DNA of 64,000 bases from Pleomorphomonas diazotrophica (GTDB taxonomy: Bacteria; Pseudomonadota; Alphaproteobacteria; Rhizobiales; Pleomorphomonadaceae): assembly GCF_002844595.1 (NCBI RefSeq), contig NZ_PJNW01000011.1:62001-126000 (forward strand), given 5' to 3'. This document shows positions 33,400 to 42,170 of the stretch, piece after piece. Under the pieces are notes generated by a model, which worked only from the letters and a program-made list of their open reading frames with translations, had not been told where the DNA came from and did no database searches. Both the position numbers and the translations under genes were made by a program. The number at the start of each line of letters is the position of its first letter. Position 1 is the stretch's first letter.

Positions 33400-34461
33400 A
33401 TGGAAACCGTCATGAAGCTCCTTCTGGTCGACGACAACCCAAGTAATCTGTTCATGCTCGGCAAATTGGCGCAGAGCTCCGGCATTGCCGATGTACAGTC
33501 GTTCCGCGACCCCTTGCAGGCGCTCGACGAGGCCCGCCGGACCCGCTTCGATCTGATCATCGTCGACTACATGATGCCGGGGATCGACGGGTTGACGCTC
33601 ATCCGCGAGGTGCGCAGCCTTCCCGACTACGTCGACGTGCCCATCGTCATGGTCACCACCGTCGACCAGCGGGAAATCTGCTACGCCGCGCTTGAGGCCG
33701 GCGCCACCGACTTCCTCACCAAGCCGGTCGACATGGCCGAGGCCAAGGCGCGGCTCCGCAACCTCGCCATGCTGCGCGAGATGCAGAACAAGCTCAGGGA
33801 CCGTGCCGACTGGCTGCAGACCGAAGTGCAGAAGGCGACTTACGACCGACTGGGCCTCGAAGAGGAGGTCATCCTGCGGCTTGCGCGAGCCGTCGAGCGC
33901 CGTGACCCCTCGATCGGCAGCCATCTCGTACGCGTCGCCCGCACGGCCCGCGAACTCGCCGAGGAGCTTGGCCAGAGCCAAGCCTATTGCCAGGACCTCT
34001 ACATCGCCTCGCTGATGCATGACATCGGCAAGCTCGGCCTGTCCGATGATCTGCTCTACAAGACAGGGCCCTACACGACAGAAGAGCGCCAGCGGATGCA
34101 GGCGCATACGCTGATCGGCGGCCAGATTCTCGAAGGATCACGGTCGCCCGTCATCCGCCTCGCCGCCGAGATTGCCGAGACGCATCACGAGTTCTGGGAC
34201 GGCAGCGGCTACCCGCGCGGCCTCAAGGAATCGGCGATCCCGCTGGCCGGACGTATCGTCGCCGTCGCCGACGTATTCGACGCGCTGACATCCGAGCGAC
34301 CCTACAAGGCCGCCTGGACGGCCGAAGACGCCGCTCGCTACATCGCTGACAAGGCCGGGCAGCAGTTCGATCCCGAGGTGGCTAGAGCCTTCTCGCTCCG
34401 CTACTTCCGCATCCTGAAGATCCGGGAACAGGCCGGCGGACCCCTCGGATTTGCCGCCTGA
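33400..34461 (+). CDS. Response regulator with HD-GYP c-di-GMP phosphodiesterase domain
   Basis: A 353-residue REC-HD-GYP (RpfG-like) protein. The receiver (residues ~5-125) has the phospho-acceptor Asp in DLIIVDYMMPG, the Thr in VMVTT and Lys in FLTKPVD. A helical linker follows, then the HD-GYP domain with metal-binding MHDIGKLG, and AETHHEFWDGSGYPRGL, and DVFDALTSERPYK. The expected activity is hydrolysis of c-di-GMP. The start is either 33400 (METVMK) or 33412 (MKLLLV). The hybrid kinase gene begins 15 bp downstream, so the two probably form a phosphorelay pair. Confidence 0.93.
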   Translation: METVMKLLLVDDNPSNLFMLGKLAQSSGIADVQSFRDPLQALDEARRTRFDLIIVDYMMPGIDGLTLIREVRSLPDYVDVPIVMVTTVDQREICYAALEAGATDFLTKPVDMAEAKARLRNLAMLREMQNKLRDRADWLQTEVQKATYDRLGLEEEVILRLARAVERRDPSIGSHLVRVARTARELAEELGQSQAYCQDLYIASLMHDIGKLGLSDDLLYKTGPYTTEERQRMQAHTLIGGQILEGSRSPVIRLAAEIAETHHEFWDGSGYPRGLKESAIPLAGRIVAVADVFDALTSERPYKAAWTAEDAARYIADKAGQQFDPEVARAFSLRYFRILKIREQAGGPLGFAA

Positions 34462-34476
34462 CCTCCCTGCCGCCTT

Positions 34477-37047
34477 TTGCCGGACAGATCCATCGTGACG
34501 ACGACCACCACCCCTTCAGCCGGACCCGGGGCCGGAATGCGCGCCGGAAAGACTACGGTACAAGACCGTCCGCTCAGGGGCGCCTTGCTCTATGTCGTCG
34601 TCGGCTTCCTGTTCCTTGTTTCGGCCGTTGCCGTCTTCACGATCCTGATCCGACAACAGGCGGATGTGACCGACCTTGAGGAGACGCGCACGCTTGCCAC
34701 CGCCTATCGGCTCGACAGGGCGGCCGAAAAGCTGCTGCGATCGGTGGAGACGGCCAGACTGGCTCCTTCGGAGGCCACGGTCCAGACGGTCACGGCCCGC
34801 TTTGTGCTGTTTGGCGCCGCCACGCGCGACTTTGCAGCAGCGATGCCCGACCGCATAGACGTCGGATCGGTGACCGAAATCGTCGTTGGCGCGCGGTCTA
34901 TCGTCGATCGTCTGGCCAGCACACCGACGGTCGACAGGCAGGCTCTCGATGCCCTGGCCAGCCGCCTCAGTGATCTCCCCGCCATCACCTCCCGACTGGC
35001 TGCCTTCGCCGAAGCGGCGGAAACAATGGCTCGTTCCGAAGAACGGGCGCTCCGTGAGAAGCTATATCGGGTGCTGGTGGTGCTGGTCGGCGCATTGACG
35101 CTGTCCATGTGCATCTTCATCTTCAGTCTGATCCGACAGATCCGAGAGATCTGGAGTTCCAGACTGCGTCTCGAAGCAATGGCAGCCGAGCTCAAAGAGG
35201 CCGTGGCGGCCGCCGAGGCGGCCAATCAGGCGAAATCAGCGTTTCTTGCCACCATGAGCCATGAGATCCGTACGCCGATCAACGGCGTGCTCGGAATGGC
35301 CCATCTTCTCAAGGACACGCAGCTCGACCCTGAGCAGCGGGGCTTTGCCACCAACATCGAAGCCTGCGGCCGCAGCCTGATCGCACTGGTCAACGATATC
35401 CTCGACTTTTCCAAGCTGGAGGCCGGCTCCTTCGACGTCGACCGCGTGGTGTTCGATCCGGTGGGCACCGCCGAGGCGGCAATGTCCATGGTGGAGGCTT
35501 CCGTCCGCGAGAAGGGCCTCGTCGCCGTGCTGGCGCCGGAGATCGCCATGAGCGCCCGCTACTCGGGCGATCCGACGCGCGTCCGCCAGGTGCTGATCAA
35601 CTTCCTGTCCAATGCCGTCAAGTTCACCGAAAGCGGCCTGATTGCCGTTCGGATCCGCGAAGTGAGCGACGGGGATCATCCGATCCTGCGCTTCGAGGTG
35701 GAGGACACCGGCACCGGCATTTCCGAGGAAGGGCAGAAGCGCCTGTTCAAGGAGTTCTCGCAGGTCGACGCCTCGATCACCCGCCGCTTCGGCGGCACCG
35801 GCCTCGGGTTGGCCATCAGCCGGCGCATCGTCGAGGGATTGGGCGGGACCATCGGCGTCACCAGCCGGGAAGGACGTGGTTCCACCTTCTTCTTCGAGCT
35901 GCCGCTCGAACGCGCCGCCGCAGCCGAGATCGACCCTGCCCCGCTGCATGGCGCCTCGATCTGGGTGAAAGGCCGCTCTCCGGCTGAAGCGGCGGCGATC
36001 GCCGCCACCTTCGCCTATTTTGGCGCCGGCGTGACGGACGCCGAAACCGAGGCCGACGTTGCGATCACCGTGACGACGCTGCCCCCCGATCATCAACGCG
36101 CCCGGCTCGACATCGCCTTCTCGCAAACGGCGCCTCGGGTCGCCGGCAAGCCGGCCCGCCCCGCCAACACGCTGACGCCGGCCATCGTTGCCGCCTCGAT
36201 CGCCGGCAGCCTGGCGACGGAGGACAAGCGCCGCGCCACGGGCGAAGAGGCGACCGTGCCAAAGGGGCTGAGAGTGCTGGTGGTCGAGGACAACCGCATC
36301 AACCAGCAAGTGGCGCTCCGCCTGCTCGCGCGCCTCGGCATCGACGCGGCGCTGGCCGAGAATGGCGCCGAAGCGCTGGCCATGGTCAATGCCCGCGACT
36401 TCGACATCGTGTTCATGGACATGCAGATGCCGGTGATGGACGGCCTTGAGGCGACACGCGCCATCCGCCGGTCGAGCGGGCGCGGCCGCAACGTGCCGAT
36501 CGTCGCCATGACCGCCAACGCCTTTGCCGCCGACCGCGAAGCATGCCGCAAGGCCGGCATGACCGGCTTCCTGCCCAAGCCCGTCGAGCGGGACGATCTG
36601 CTGGCGGTCCTCGCGGCCCTGCCCGAAGGCAAGCTGCCGATAACGCGACCGGCTTCCCATGCCGATGCGGCGCGTGGCGAAACTGTCAATCGCCGCCGGA
36701 TCGACGCGCTCCTGCGCGAACTCGGACCCGACGACACGGCCTTCCTGCTCGACTCCTTTGCCACCGACGTGGCGAGCCTGCTTGCCGACCTCTCGGCGGC
36801 GCTCGAACGCGGCGACACCGAACTTGCCAAGCGCAGCCTGCATACGCTGAAGGGCGCCTCCGCCAACGTCGGCTTCGACGACCTGTCGCGGCAGGCGGCG
36901 GCGTTGATGGCCGAACTGCCGGACCCGGATGTCGGCGCGCTCGGCAAGCTGATGATGACCATCGCCAGCGCTGGCAGCGTGGTCGCCGGCCTCAAGGCCG
37001 AGTTCGCGAAGGCATCCCGAGCCAACGAGGCGTTGGCTGCTCAGTAG
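34477..37047 (+). CDS. Hybrid sensor histidine kinase (HisKA-HATPase-REC-HPt)
   Basis: An 856-residue ArcB/BarA-like kinase. Transmembrane helices lie near residues 37-58 and 198-219, with a ~140-residue helical periplasmic sensor between. HisKA has His262 in [16 protein letters not shown]; the ATPase has the N-box [10 protein letters not shown] (Asn379), DTGTGIS and [11 protein letters not shown] degenerate receiver-like stretch (485-580) precedes a true receiver with Asp648 in [13 protein letters not shown], and an HPt domain with His789 in [14 protein letters not shown] ends the protein. The start is uncertain: TTG 34477, GTG 34495 or ATG 34537. The partner is likely the HD-GYP regulator just upstream. 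Confidence 0.92.
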   Translation: MPDRSIVTTTTTPSAGPGAGMRAGKTTVQDRPLRGALLYVVVGFLFLVSAVAVFTILIRQQADVTDLEETRTLATAYRLDRAAEKLLRSVETARLAPSEATVQTVTARFVLFGAATRDFAAAMPDRIDVGSVTEIVVGARSIVDRLASTPTVDRQALDALASRLSDLPAITSRLAAFAEAAETMARSEERALREKLYRVLVVLVGALTLSMCIFIFSLIRQIREIWSSRLRLEAMAAELKEAVAAAEAANQAKSAFLATMSHEIRTPINGVLGMAHLLKDTQLDPEQRGFATNIEACGRSLIALVNDILDFSKLEAGSFDVDRVVFDPVGTAEAAMSMVEASVREKGLVAVLAPEIAMSARYSGDPTRVRQVLINFLSNAVKFTESGLIAVRIREVSDGDHPILRFEVEDTGTGISEEGQKRLFKEFSQVDASITRRFGGTGLGLAISRRIVEGLGGTIGVTSREGRGSTFFFELPLERAAAAEIDPAPLHGASIWVKGRSPAEAAAIAATFAYFGAGVTDAETEADVAITVTTLPPDHQRARLDIAFSQTAPRVAGKPARPANTLTPAIVAASIAGSLATEDKRRATGEEATVPKGLRVLVVEDNRINQQVALRLLARLGIDAALAENGAEALAMVNARDFDIVFMDMQMPVMDGLEATRAIRRSSGRGRNVPIVAMTANAFAADREACRKAGMTGFLPKPVERDDLLAVLAALPEGKLPITRPASHADAARGETVNRRRIDALLRELGPDDTAFLLDSFATDVASLLADLSAALERGDTELAKRSLHTLKGASANVGFDDLSRQAAALMAELPDPDVGALGKLMMTIASAGSVVAGLKAEFAKASRANEALAAQ

Positions 37048-37898
37048 GCCTCGGTGAGCGTCCGGCCCTTGGCGACGGCATCGAGCGCCTTGAGGTCGGA
37101 GAGCAGCGGCGCGATCCACGGCAGCGGCAGCATGTTCGGTCCGTCCGACGGTGCGTTGTCGGGGTCGTCATGGGCTTCGACGAACACCGCCGCACACCCC
37201 ACCGCCACCGCCGCCCGCGCGAGTGCGGGCGCGAAGACGCGCTTTCCACCGGACGACGAGCCACGGCCACCGGGCTCCTGTACAGAATGGGTGGCGTCGA
37301 AAACCACGGGGTAGCCGGTTTCGGCCATGGTCGGCAGCCCGCGGAAATCGGTGATCAGCGCGCCATAGCCGAAGGATGTGCCGCGATCGGTCAAGAGCAC
37401 GCGGTCGTTGCCGGTCGAAGCCACCTTGTCGGCCACGTTCTGCATGTCCCACGGCGCCAGGAACTGCCCCTTCTTGATGTTGACGGCCTTGCCGGTCTCG
37501 CCGGCGGCGAGCAAGAGATCGGTCTGCCGGCACAGGAAAGCCGGGATTTGAAGGATGTCCACGACCTCGCCCGCCCGGCGGGTCTGCTCGATGTCGTGGA
37601 CATCGGTGAGCACGGGACATCCCAGGCGATCTCTCACCTCGGCAAGGATGGAGAGGCCCGCCTCGATGCCGACGCCCCGCGTTCCCTTGAGCGAGGTGCG
37701 ATTGGCCTTGTCGTAGGAGGCTTTGAACACGAAGGGCACACCGGCCGCCTTGGCGGTCTCCGACAGGAAGGCGGCGATCTTCAACGCGTGCTCCCGACTC
37801 TCGATCTGGCAAGGGCCGGCGATCAGCACGAAGGGAGCATTGTTGTCGAAGGTGACGGAGCCGACGGTGACGGCTTTTTGCGGCGTGGCGACGGCCAT
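37041..37898 (-). CDS. kdsA: 3-deoxy-8-phosphooctulonate synthase KdsA
   Basis: Condenses arabinose 5-phosphate and PEP to KDO 8-phosphate for the LPS inner core. The 285-residue barrel contains [56 protein letters not shown] and FDATHSVQ. The Cys in AGPCQIES and the distal residues suggest the metal-dependent form could apply, but this was not resolved. The ATG at 37898 gives the normal length. It overlaps the 3' end of the convergent hybrid kinase gene by 7 bp and follows galE by 61 bp on the same strand. Confidence 0.96.
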   Translation of the reverse strand: MAVATPQKAVTVGSVTFDNNAPFVLIAGPCQIESREHALKIAAFLSETAKAAGVPFVFKASYDKANRTSLKGTRGVGIEAGLSILAEVRDRLGCPVLTDVHDIEQTRRAGEVVDILQIPAFLCRQTDLLLAAGETGKAVNIKKGQFLAPWDMQNVADKVASTGNDRVLLTDRGTSFGYGALITDFRGLPTMAETGYPVVFDATHSVQEPGGRGSSSGGKRVFAPALARAAVAVGCAAVFVEAHDDPDNAPSDGPNMLPLPWIAPLLSDLKALDAVAKGRTLTEAY

Positions 37899-37959
37899 GG
37901 ACGGACCCTTTTGCGGAAGGAGGGCGCCCGACCGCGATCGGCCGGGCGCAAAGCAAAAC

Positions 37960-38952
37960 TCAGCGCTGGACGTTGCGGCCGGCCAGCGACTTTTCCCAGG
38001 ACAGCGCGTGGCCGACGATGGTGTCGAGGTCGTCGAGCTTCGGCTGCCAGCCGGTGATCGAACGCAGGCGGCTCGAATCGGCAACCAGCGACGGCGGGTC
38101 GCCGGCGCGGCGCGGCGCCATGCGGACGGGGAAATTCACGCCCGAGACGCGCTTCACCGCATCGATCACCTCCAGCACCGAGAAGCCGTGGCCATAGCCG
38201 GCATTGGCGACGAAGGTGTCGCCGCCGTCCATCAGGTGCTTCAGCGCCAGCACGTGCGCCTCGATGAGGTCGGTGACGTGGATATAGTCCCTAAGGCAGG
38301 TGCCGTCCGGTGTGGGATAATCGGTGCCGAACACATCCATGCCGTCGCGCTGGCCGAGGGCGGCCTGGGCGGCGATCTTGATCAGATGGGTAGCACGCTT
38401 GCTCGACTGGCCGGTGCGGCCCTTCGGATCAGCGCCGGCGACGTTGAAATAGCGCAGTGCCGCATAGCGGAAGCCGTAAGCGAAAGCGCTGTCGCGCAGC
38501 ATGATCTCGGTCATCCATTTGGACGAACCATAGGGCGACACCGGCCCGAGCGGCACCGCCTCGTCGATGAGGTCGACACCCGGCTCGCCGTAGACGGCGG
38601 CCGTCGAGGAGAACAGGAAGGCCTTGACCTTGCCGCGCACCGCAGCCGCGATCAGCGAGCGCGACTTCACCGTGTTGTTCTCATAGTAGGACAGCGGATC
38701 GGTGACCGAATCCGGCACCACGATCGAACCGGCGAAATGGGCAACGGCGGTGACGCCGTGATCGGCGATCAGCTTGTCGACCAGGTCGCCGTCACCGATA
38801 TCGCCGACGACCAGCGTCGCCGCGCCGGGAATGACGGCGTCGTAGCCGGTCGAAAGGTTGTCGAGCACGACAACGCTCTCGCCGCGATCGACGAGGGCAT
38901 GCACCATGTGGCTGCCAATATAGCCGGCGCCACCGGTCACCAGAATGGACAT
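37960..38952 (-). CDS. galE: UDP-glucose 4-epimerase GalE
   Basis: Interconverts UDP-glucose and UDP-galactose, supplying surface polysaccharide precursors. The 330-residue SDR protein starts ILVTGGAGYIGSHMVHAL (NAD motif), has FLFSSTAAVYGEP, the catalytic Y-x3-K as YGSSKWMTE, YFNVAGADPKGRTGQ and RDYIHVTDLI. A GAGGAG site lies 7 nt before the ATG. It is upstream of kdsA on the minus strand, consistent with an envelope-sugar pair. Confidence 0.95.
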   Translation of the reverse strand: MSILVTGGAGYIGSHMVHALVDRGESVVVLDNLSTGYDAVIPGAATLVVGDIGDGDLVDKLIADHGVTAVAHFAGSIVVPDSVTDPLSYYENNTVKSRSLIAAAVRGKVKAFLFSSTAAVYGEPGVDLIDEAVPLGPVSPYGSSKWMTEIMLRDSAFAYGFRYAALRYFNVAGADPKGRTGQSSKRATHLIKIAAQAALGQRDGMDVFGTDYPTPDGTCLRDYIHVTDLIEAHVLALKHLMDGGDTFVANAGYGHGFSVLEVIDAVKRVSGVNFPVRMAPRRAGDPPSLVADSSRLRSITGWQPKLDDLDTIVGHALSWEKSLAGRNVQR

Positions 38953-39121
38953 GGAAAACTCCTCGAGTCCTTTGGGTGCCCTGCCAGGGCACTAGAAGCG
39001 AGGCTTCTCTATCGCCCGTTTGGCGGCGTTTTTCCAGTAGGGGCATGCCGAGGAAGACAATTGTACGCCGCCGGAGGCGACGCTCGAAATTCATGTGCAC
39101 ATTTTCAGCCGGCAGGGGAAA

Positions 39122-39137
39122 TTAACGGCTCGTTAAC
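39122..39137 (+). promoter_or_regulatory. CtrA binding box
   Basis: TTAACGGCTCGTTAAC is a perfect TTAA-N7-TTAAC match to the cell-cycle master regulator CtrA. It lies 91 bp before the pseudo-receiver gene and 170 bp from divergent galE. A GATTC (CcrM) site follows at 39189-39193. Either gene could be the target; the closer one is the pseudo-receiver gene. Confidence 0.72.
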
Positions 39138-39227
39138 TACTTTTTTCGCAGTTTCCTGCATATTTTTCAATGTCCGCGGTGAAGATGCGATTCGATAGCC
39201 GGGGCCGGAGAGGGAAGAGGATCGTTC

Positions 39228-40292
39228 ATGGCTCGACTGTCGGGGCCGTTCATTCCAGCCATCGAGGACGCGGCGGCACGACGCCTTCGTCTGGTCGACG
39301 CGTCGGATACCGGCGCGGCGCGACGGGCCATTACCGTTCTCCATATCGGCGATACGCCGGAGGACACGTTCCTGATCGGCCGGCTCGTTGGGGCGCTGCC
39401 GAGCTTCTCCGCCACCTTCGTCGCCGCCGGCACGCGCGAGGCGGCCCTATCGGCCTTGTCGCGCCAACCCTGCGACGTCGTGCTATGCGAGTTCTGGATG
39501 GCAGGCCGTACCACCATGGCGCTGATCGACGAGATCAAGGCGGTGGCCGACGTGCCGGTGATCCTGACGTCGGCGCTGGACAATGACGACATCGAACTGA
39601 TCGGCCGCCGAGCCGGCGCCGATGGCCTGCTCATGAAGAGCGACCTCGCGGTGGCGACGCTCGACCGGGTATTTTCGACGTTGCTGCCGCGGCGCCAGGC
39701 GCCGCGCCGCGATGCCGCCTCGATGCTTCGCGCACTGATGTCCAACCTCTACGCAGCCGGCCTGACGCTTCGTTCCGAGCAAGATGGCGACCGAGCTGCG
39801 GATCAGGAGGTTCGGCGGGCGGCGCTTCAACGCTCGCTTGTCGATCTCGAAGCCGCGAGCCGGTTCGGCGCCGGTGTCCAGCGCTTCGATGCCATCGCCT
39901 TCTTCGTTGACGCGGTGAAGAAGCAAGCGCTCCGAGCCGAAGCGGGGGGCGCCGTCAACTTCCTCGTCCCATCGCTGCCGCTGCCCATCGAAACCAGCCC
40001 GACGCTCTATGCAGACCTCGTCGAAGGTTTTCTGACGGAAGCCGGTGACGCTGCGGCGGCTGGCGGCACCGCCACCGTTTCGCTCAAGGCGACGACCGGC
40101 CGCCTAGTGGCGACGGTTCGGTCATCGGGCGGGGAGGCGGTTGCCATCGATGCCGAGGCGCGGGCGGCAGCGGCCGAGCGGCGCCTGCTGGTCGAGGGGC
40201 TGGCGCGAGCCTGCGGCGGCAATGTCGCCTTCGCGGCCGAAGACGGGCACGTTCTGGACGTGCCGCTGCGCCTCTCGAGCCTGTCCCGCTGA
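39228..40292 (+). CDS. Pseudo-receiver protein with degenerate GHKL-like C-terminal half
   Basis: A 354-residue protein with a CheY-like N-terminal domain (VLHIGDTPEDTFLIGRLV to LMKSDLAVATL). The phospho-acceptor position is Glu88 (VVLCEFWMAG), while Thr114 and Lys137 are kept, so it may mimic a permanently phosphorylated receiver. The C-terminal ~190 residues end in EGLARACGGNVAFAAEDGHV and DVPLRL, like the tail of HWE/HisKA_2-type ATPase domains, but no N-box Asn, G-box or phospho-His is visible. An AGAGGGAAGAGG site precedes the ATG. The upstream CtrA box suggests cell-cycle control. Confidence 0.72.
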   Translation: MARLSGPFIPAIEDAAARRLRLVDASDTGAARRAITVLHIGDTPEDTFLIGRLVGALPSFSATFVAAGTREAALSALSRQPCDVVLCEFWMAGRTTMALIDEIKAVADVPVILTSALDNDDIELIGRRAGADGLLMKSDLAVATLDRVFSTLLPRRQAPRRDAASMLRALMSNLYAAGLTLRSEQDGDRAADQEVRRAALQRSLVDLEAASRFGAGVQRFDAIAFFVDAVKKQALRAEAGGAVNFLVPSLPLPIETSPTLYADLVEGFLTEAGDAAAAGGTATVSLKATTGRLVATVRSSGGEAVAIDAEARAAAAERRLLVEGLARACGGNVAFAAEDGHVLDVPLRLSSLSR

Positions 40293-40709
40293 TCAGGCGT
40301 CGACGGAATCGTCGGCCATCACGTCCAGCACATGGAGGTGATGCGGGCGGTTGTCGCGGCCGATCCAGTCGATGCTCTGGCCGACCGTCAGGCCGATCAG
40401 CGCGGCGCCGACCGGTGTCAGCACCGAAATGCGCCCCTGCTCGATATCGGCATCGCCGGGATAAACGAGGCGGACGCTGCGCGGCTCGGCGCCATCCAGG
40501 CTGAAGCGCACCATGGCGCCCATGCGCACGGTGCCCGGCGCCAGACGGTTGTCGGCGACAACGCGCGCCCGTTCGAGCTCGGCCGCCAGTTGGTCAGCGG
40601 CCACGGAATCGCGATCGGCCAGCGCATCGGCGAGATTGGCGAGACGCTCGTGGTCTGAATGGGCGAGCGTGATGGCCGGCAAGCGTCGCCGGCGGGTGGT
40701 AGTGGTCAT
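40293..40709 (-). CDS. rnk: Nucleoside diphosphate kinase regulator Rnk (GreA/GreB C-terminal domain)
   Basis: A 138-residue RNA polymerase-binding protein of the Rnk type: a short coiled-coil N-terminal half (ERLANLADALADRDSVAADQ) and a GreA/GreB C-terminal FKBP-like domain (GAMVRFSLDGAEPRSVRLVY then ISVLTPVGAALIGLTVGQ). It lacks the long coiled coil and acidic tip of GreA, so transcript cleavage is not expected. The ATG at 40709 is set by GGAGG 6 nt upstream. It is convergent with the pseudo-receiver gene, sharing the boundary with no gap. Confidence 0.87.
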   Translation of the reverse strand: MTTTTRRRRLPAITLAHSDHERLANLADALADRDSVAADQLAAELERARVVADNRLAPGTVRMGAMVRFSLDGAEPRSVRLVYPGDADIEQGRISVLTPVGAALIGLTVGQSIDWIGRDNRPHHLHVLDVMADDSVDA

Positions 40710-41099
40710 GATATCCTCCAAAAGAAAGAGCCCCACCGCGTCAGGCGGGCTAAACTTGAAAAAGCTGAGTTGGGATGTCGCGCGGAGCTTACGGGTTGGA
40801 AAACCGGCTCAAGGCCTCACGGCCTCAGCGCGACAATGCGGGACCGTGAGATCAGTATCCCGCGAGGGGATAGATCCTGCTGAGCATTCTGAGATGGCTG
40901 GTCCGCGGTTCCATGTCCGGAAAGATCGGTATTTGACCGGAGGAAGTCAAGCGGGCCTGTTATCCTGCCTCAATCGCCGGCCGGCCTCAGGCCGTTGGCT
41001 TTCGCTCCGCTTCCGTCTTTCGGCGGCTGCGTGCCGAAAGACTCGCTTCGGCGCCGCCGCTTGGCGCCGGAAGCCGATAAATCGGCTTCAAGTGGGTCA
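40710..41099. other. Intergenic region between rnk and recR
   Basis: A 390-bp region with no convincing gene. It holds a short inverted repeat TTGAC...GTCAA near 40934-40951 and two hairpins close to the recR stop: GGCGCCG/GGCGCC near 41050-41068 and GAAGCCGAT/ATCGGCTTC at 41070-41089. The latter, 11 bp downstream of recR, may mark its transcript end, but no T-run follows. Confidence 0.5.
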
Positions 41100-41705
41100 T
41101 CAGAACGGGGTGCGCGAGCGGATGGCGGCGGTAAGCGTGCCTTCGTCGAGATAATCGAGTTCGCCGCCAACCGGCACGCCATGGGCGAGGCGCGTCACCT
41201 TGACGCCGAGGCCTTCGAGACGATCGGTCACATAGTGGGCGGTCGTCTGGCCGTCGACGGTGGCGTTGACGGCGAGAATGATTTCCTTGACCGCCGGATC
41301 GGAGGCCCGCTCGACAAGGCCGGTGATATCGAGATCATCAGGGCCGATGCCCGAAAGAGGCGACAACACGCCGCCGAGCACATGGTAACGGGCATTGACG
41401 GCGCCGGCCCGTTCCAGGGCCCAGAGGTCGGCGACGTCTTCCACCACGACGATCACCGAGCCGTCGCGCGTCGGATCGGTGCAGACGGTGCACGGGTCGG
41501 CGGTATCAACGTTGCCGCACGCCGAGCAGACGCGAACCCGATCATGGACGGTCCGCATGGCATCTGTGAGCGGAGCGAGGAGCTGATCACGTTTCTTGAC
41601 CAGTTGCAGCGCCGCGCGGCGGGCCGAGCGTGGCCCGAGACCGGGCAAGCGAGCGAGAAGCTGGATCAGCCGCTCGATTTCCGGTCCTGTCACGCGTCGG
41701 GCCAA
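41100..41705 (-). CDS. recR: Recombination mediator RecR
   Basis: Works with RecO and RecF to load RecA on gapped DNA. The 201-residue protein has the N-terminal HhH ([20 protein letters not shown]), the Cys4 zinc finger [16 protein letters not shown] and a Toprim domain with [16 protein letters not shown], then the C-terminal [20 protein letters not shown]. All are in standard order and length. It is the last gene of dnaX-ybaB-recR. Confidence 0.97.
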   Translation of the reverse strand: MARRVTGPEIERLIQLLARLPGLGPRSARRAALQLVKKRDQLLAPLTDAMRTVHDRVRVCSACGNVDTADPCTVCTDPTRDGSVIVVVEDVADLWALERAGAVNARYHVLGGVLSPLSGIGPDDLDITGLVERASDPAVKEIILAVNATVDGQTTAHYVTDRLEGLGVKVTRLAHGVPVGGELDYLDEGTLTAAIRSRTPF

Positions 41706-41773
41706 GATGATCTCCGCTCAAAGCGGGCACCGAAACGCCCGAAGACGTCCGGAACGCCCGCGTCACCAACCAA

Positions 41774-42100
41774 TCAGAAGGGCAGCTTGAATCCGGGGGG
41801 CAGAGGCAGCTTGCCGGTCACCGCCTGCATGCGCTCGGCGACAAGAGCGTCGACGTGCGCCTTGGCGTCGGCGAAGGCTGCAACGATCAGATCCTCGACG
41901 ATCTCGGCCTCCTCCGGCTTCAGGAGGGACGGATCGATGCGAAGCGCCTTCATCTCTCCCTTGCCGGTGACGGTGATCGAAACGAGGCCGCCGCCGGAGG
42001 TGCCCGTCGCCTCGGTCCTGGCGATTTCTTCCTGCGCCTCGGCCATGCGAGCCTGAAGCTGCTGGGCTTCCTTCATCATCTTGCCGATGTCGCCGAACAT
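41774..42100 (-). CDS. ybaB: YbaB/EbfC family nucleoid-associated protein
   Basis: A 108-residue DNA-binding protein that dimerises through its N-terminal helices (MMKEAQQLQARMAEAQEEIA) and has the conserved strand GKGEMKALRIDPSLL. The position between dnaX and recR is universal for the family. The ATG at 42100 gives the normal length; longer upstream extension of the frame into dnaX is spurious. Confidence 0.95.
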   Translation of the reverse strand: MFGDIGKMMKEAQQLQARMAEAQEEIARTEATGTSGGGLVSITVTGKGEMKALRIDPSLLKPEEAEIVEDLIVAAFADAKAHVDALVAERMQAVTGKLPLPPGFKLPF

Positions 42101-42170
42101 GGATCTTCTCCGGGGTAAACTGTCTTGTCGCCAGATGGCCGCTCCGGCCGCCCTTGTCAACCGCTCGGGA

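Noticed and set aside
37899-37959. Terminator between galE and kdsA
   Set aside because: A GCGCCCG/CGGGCGC stem is present (about 37925-37950), but on the minus strand it is followed by CCTCCTTCC, not a T-run, so it is not an intrinsic terminator.
40659-40883. Small plus-strand gene in the rnk-recR gap
   Set aside because: It overlaps the 5' end of rnk, has no ribosome-binding site and no recognisable protein pattern.
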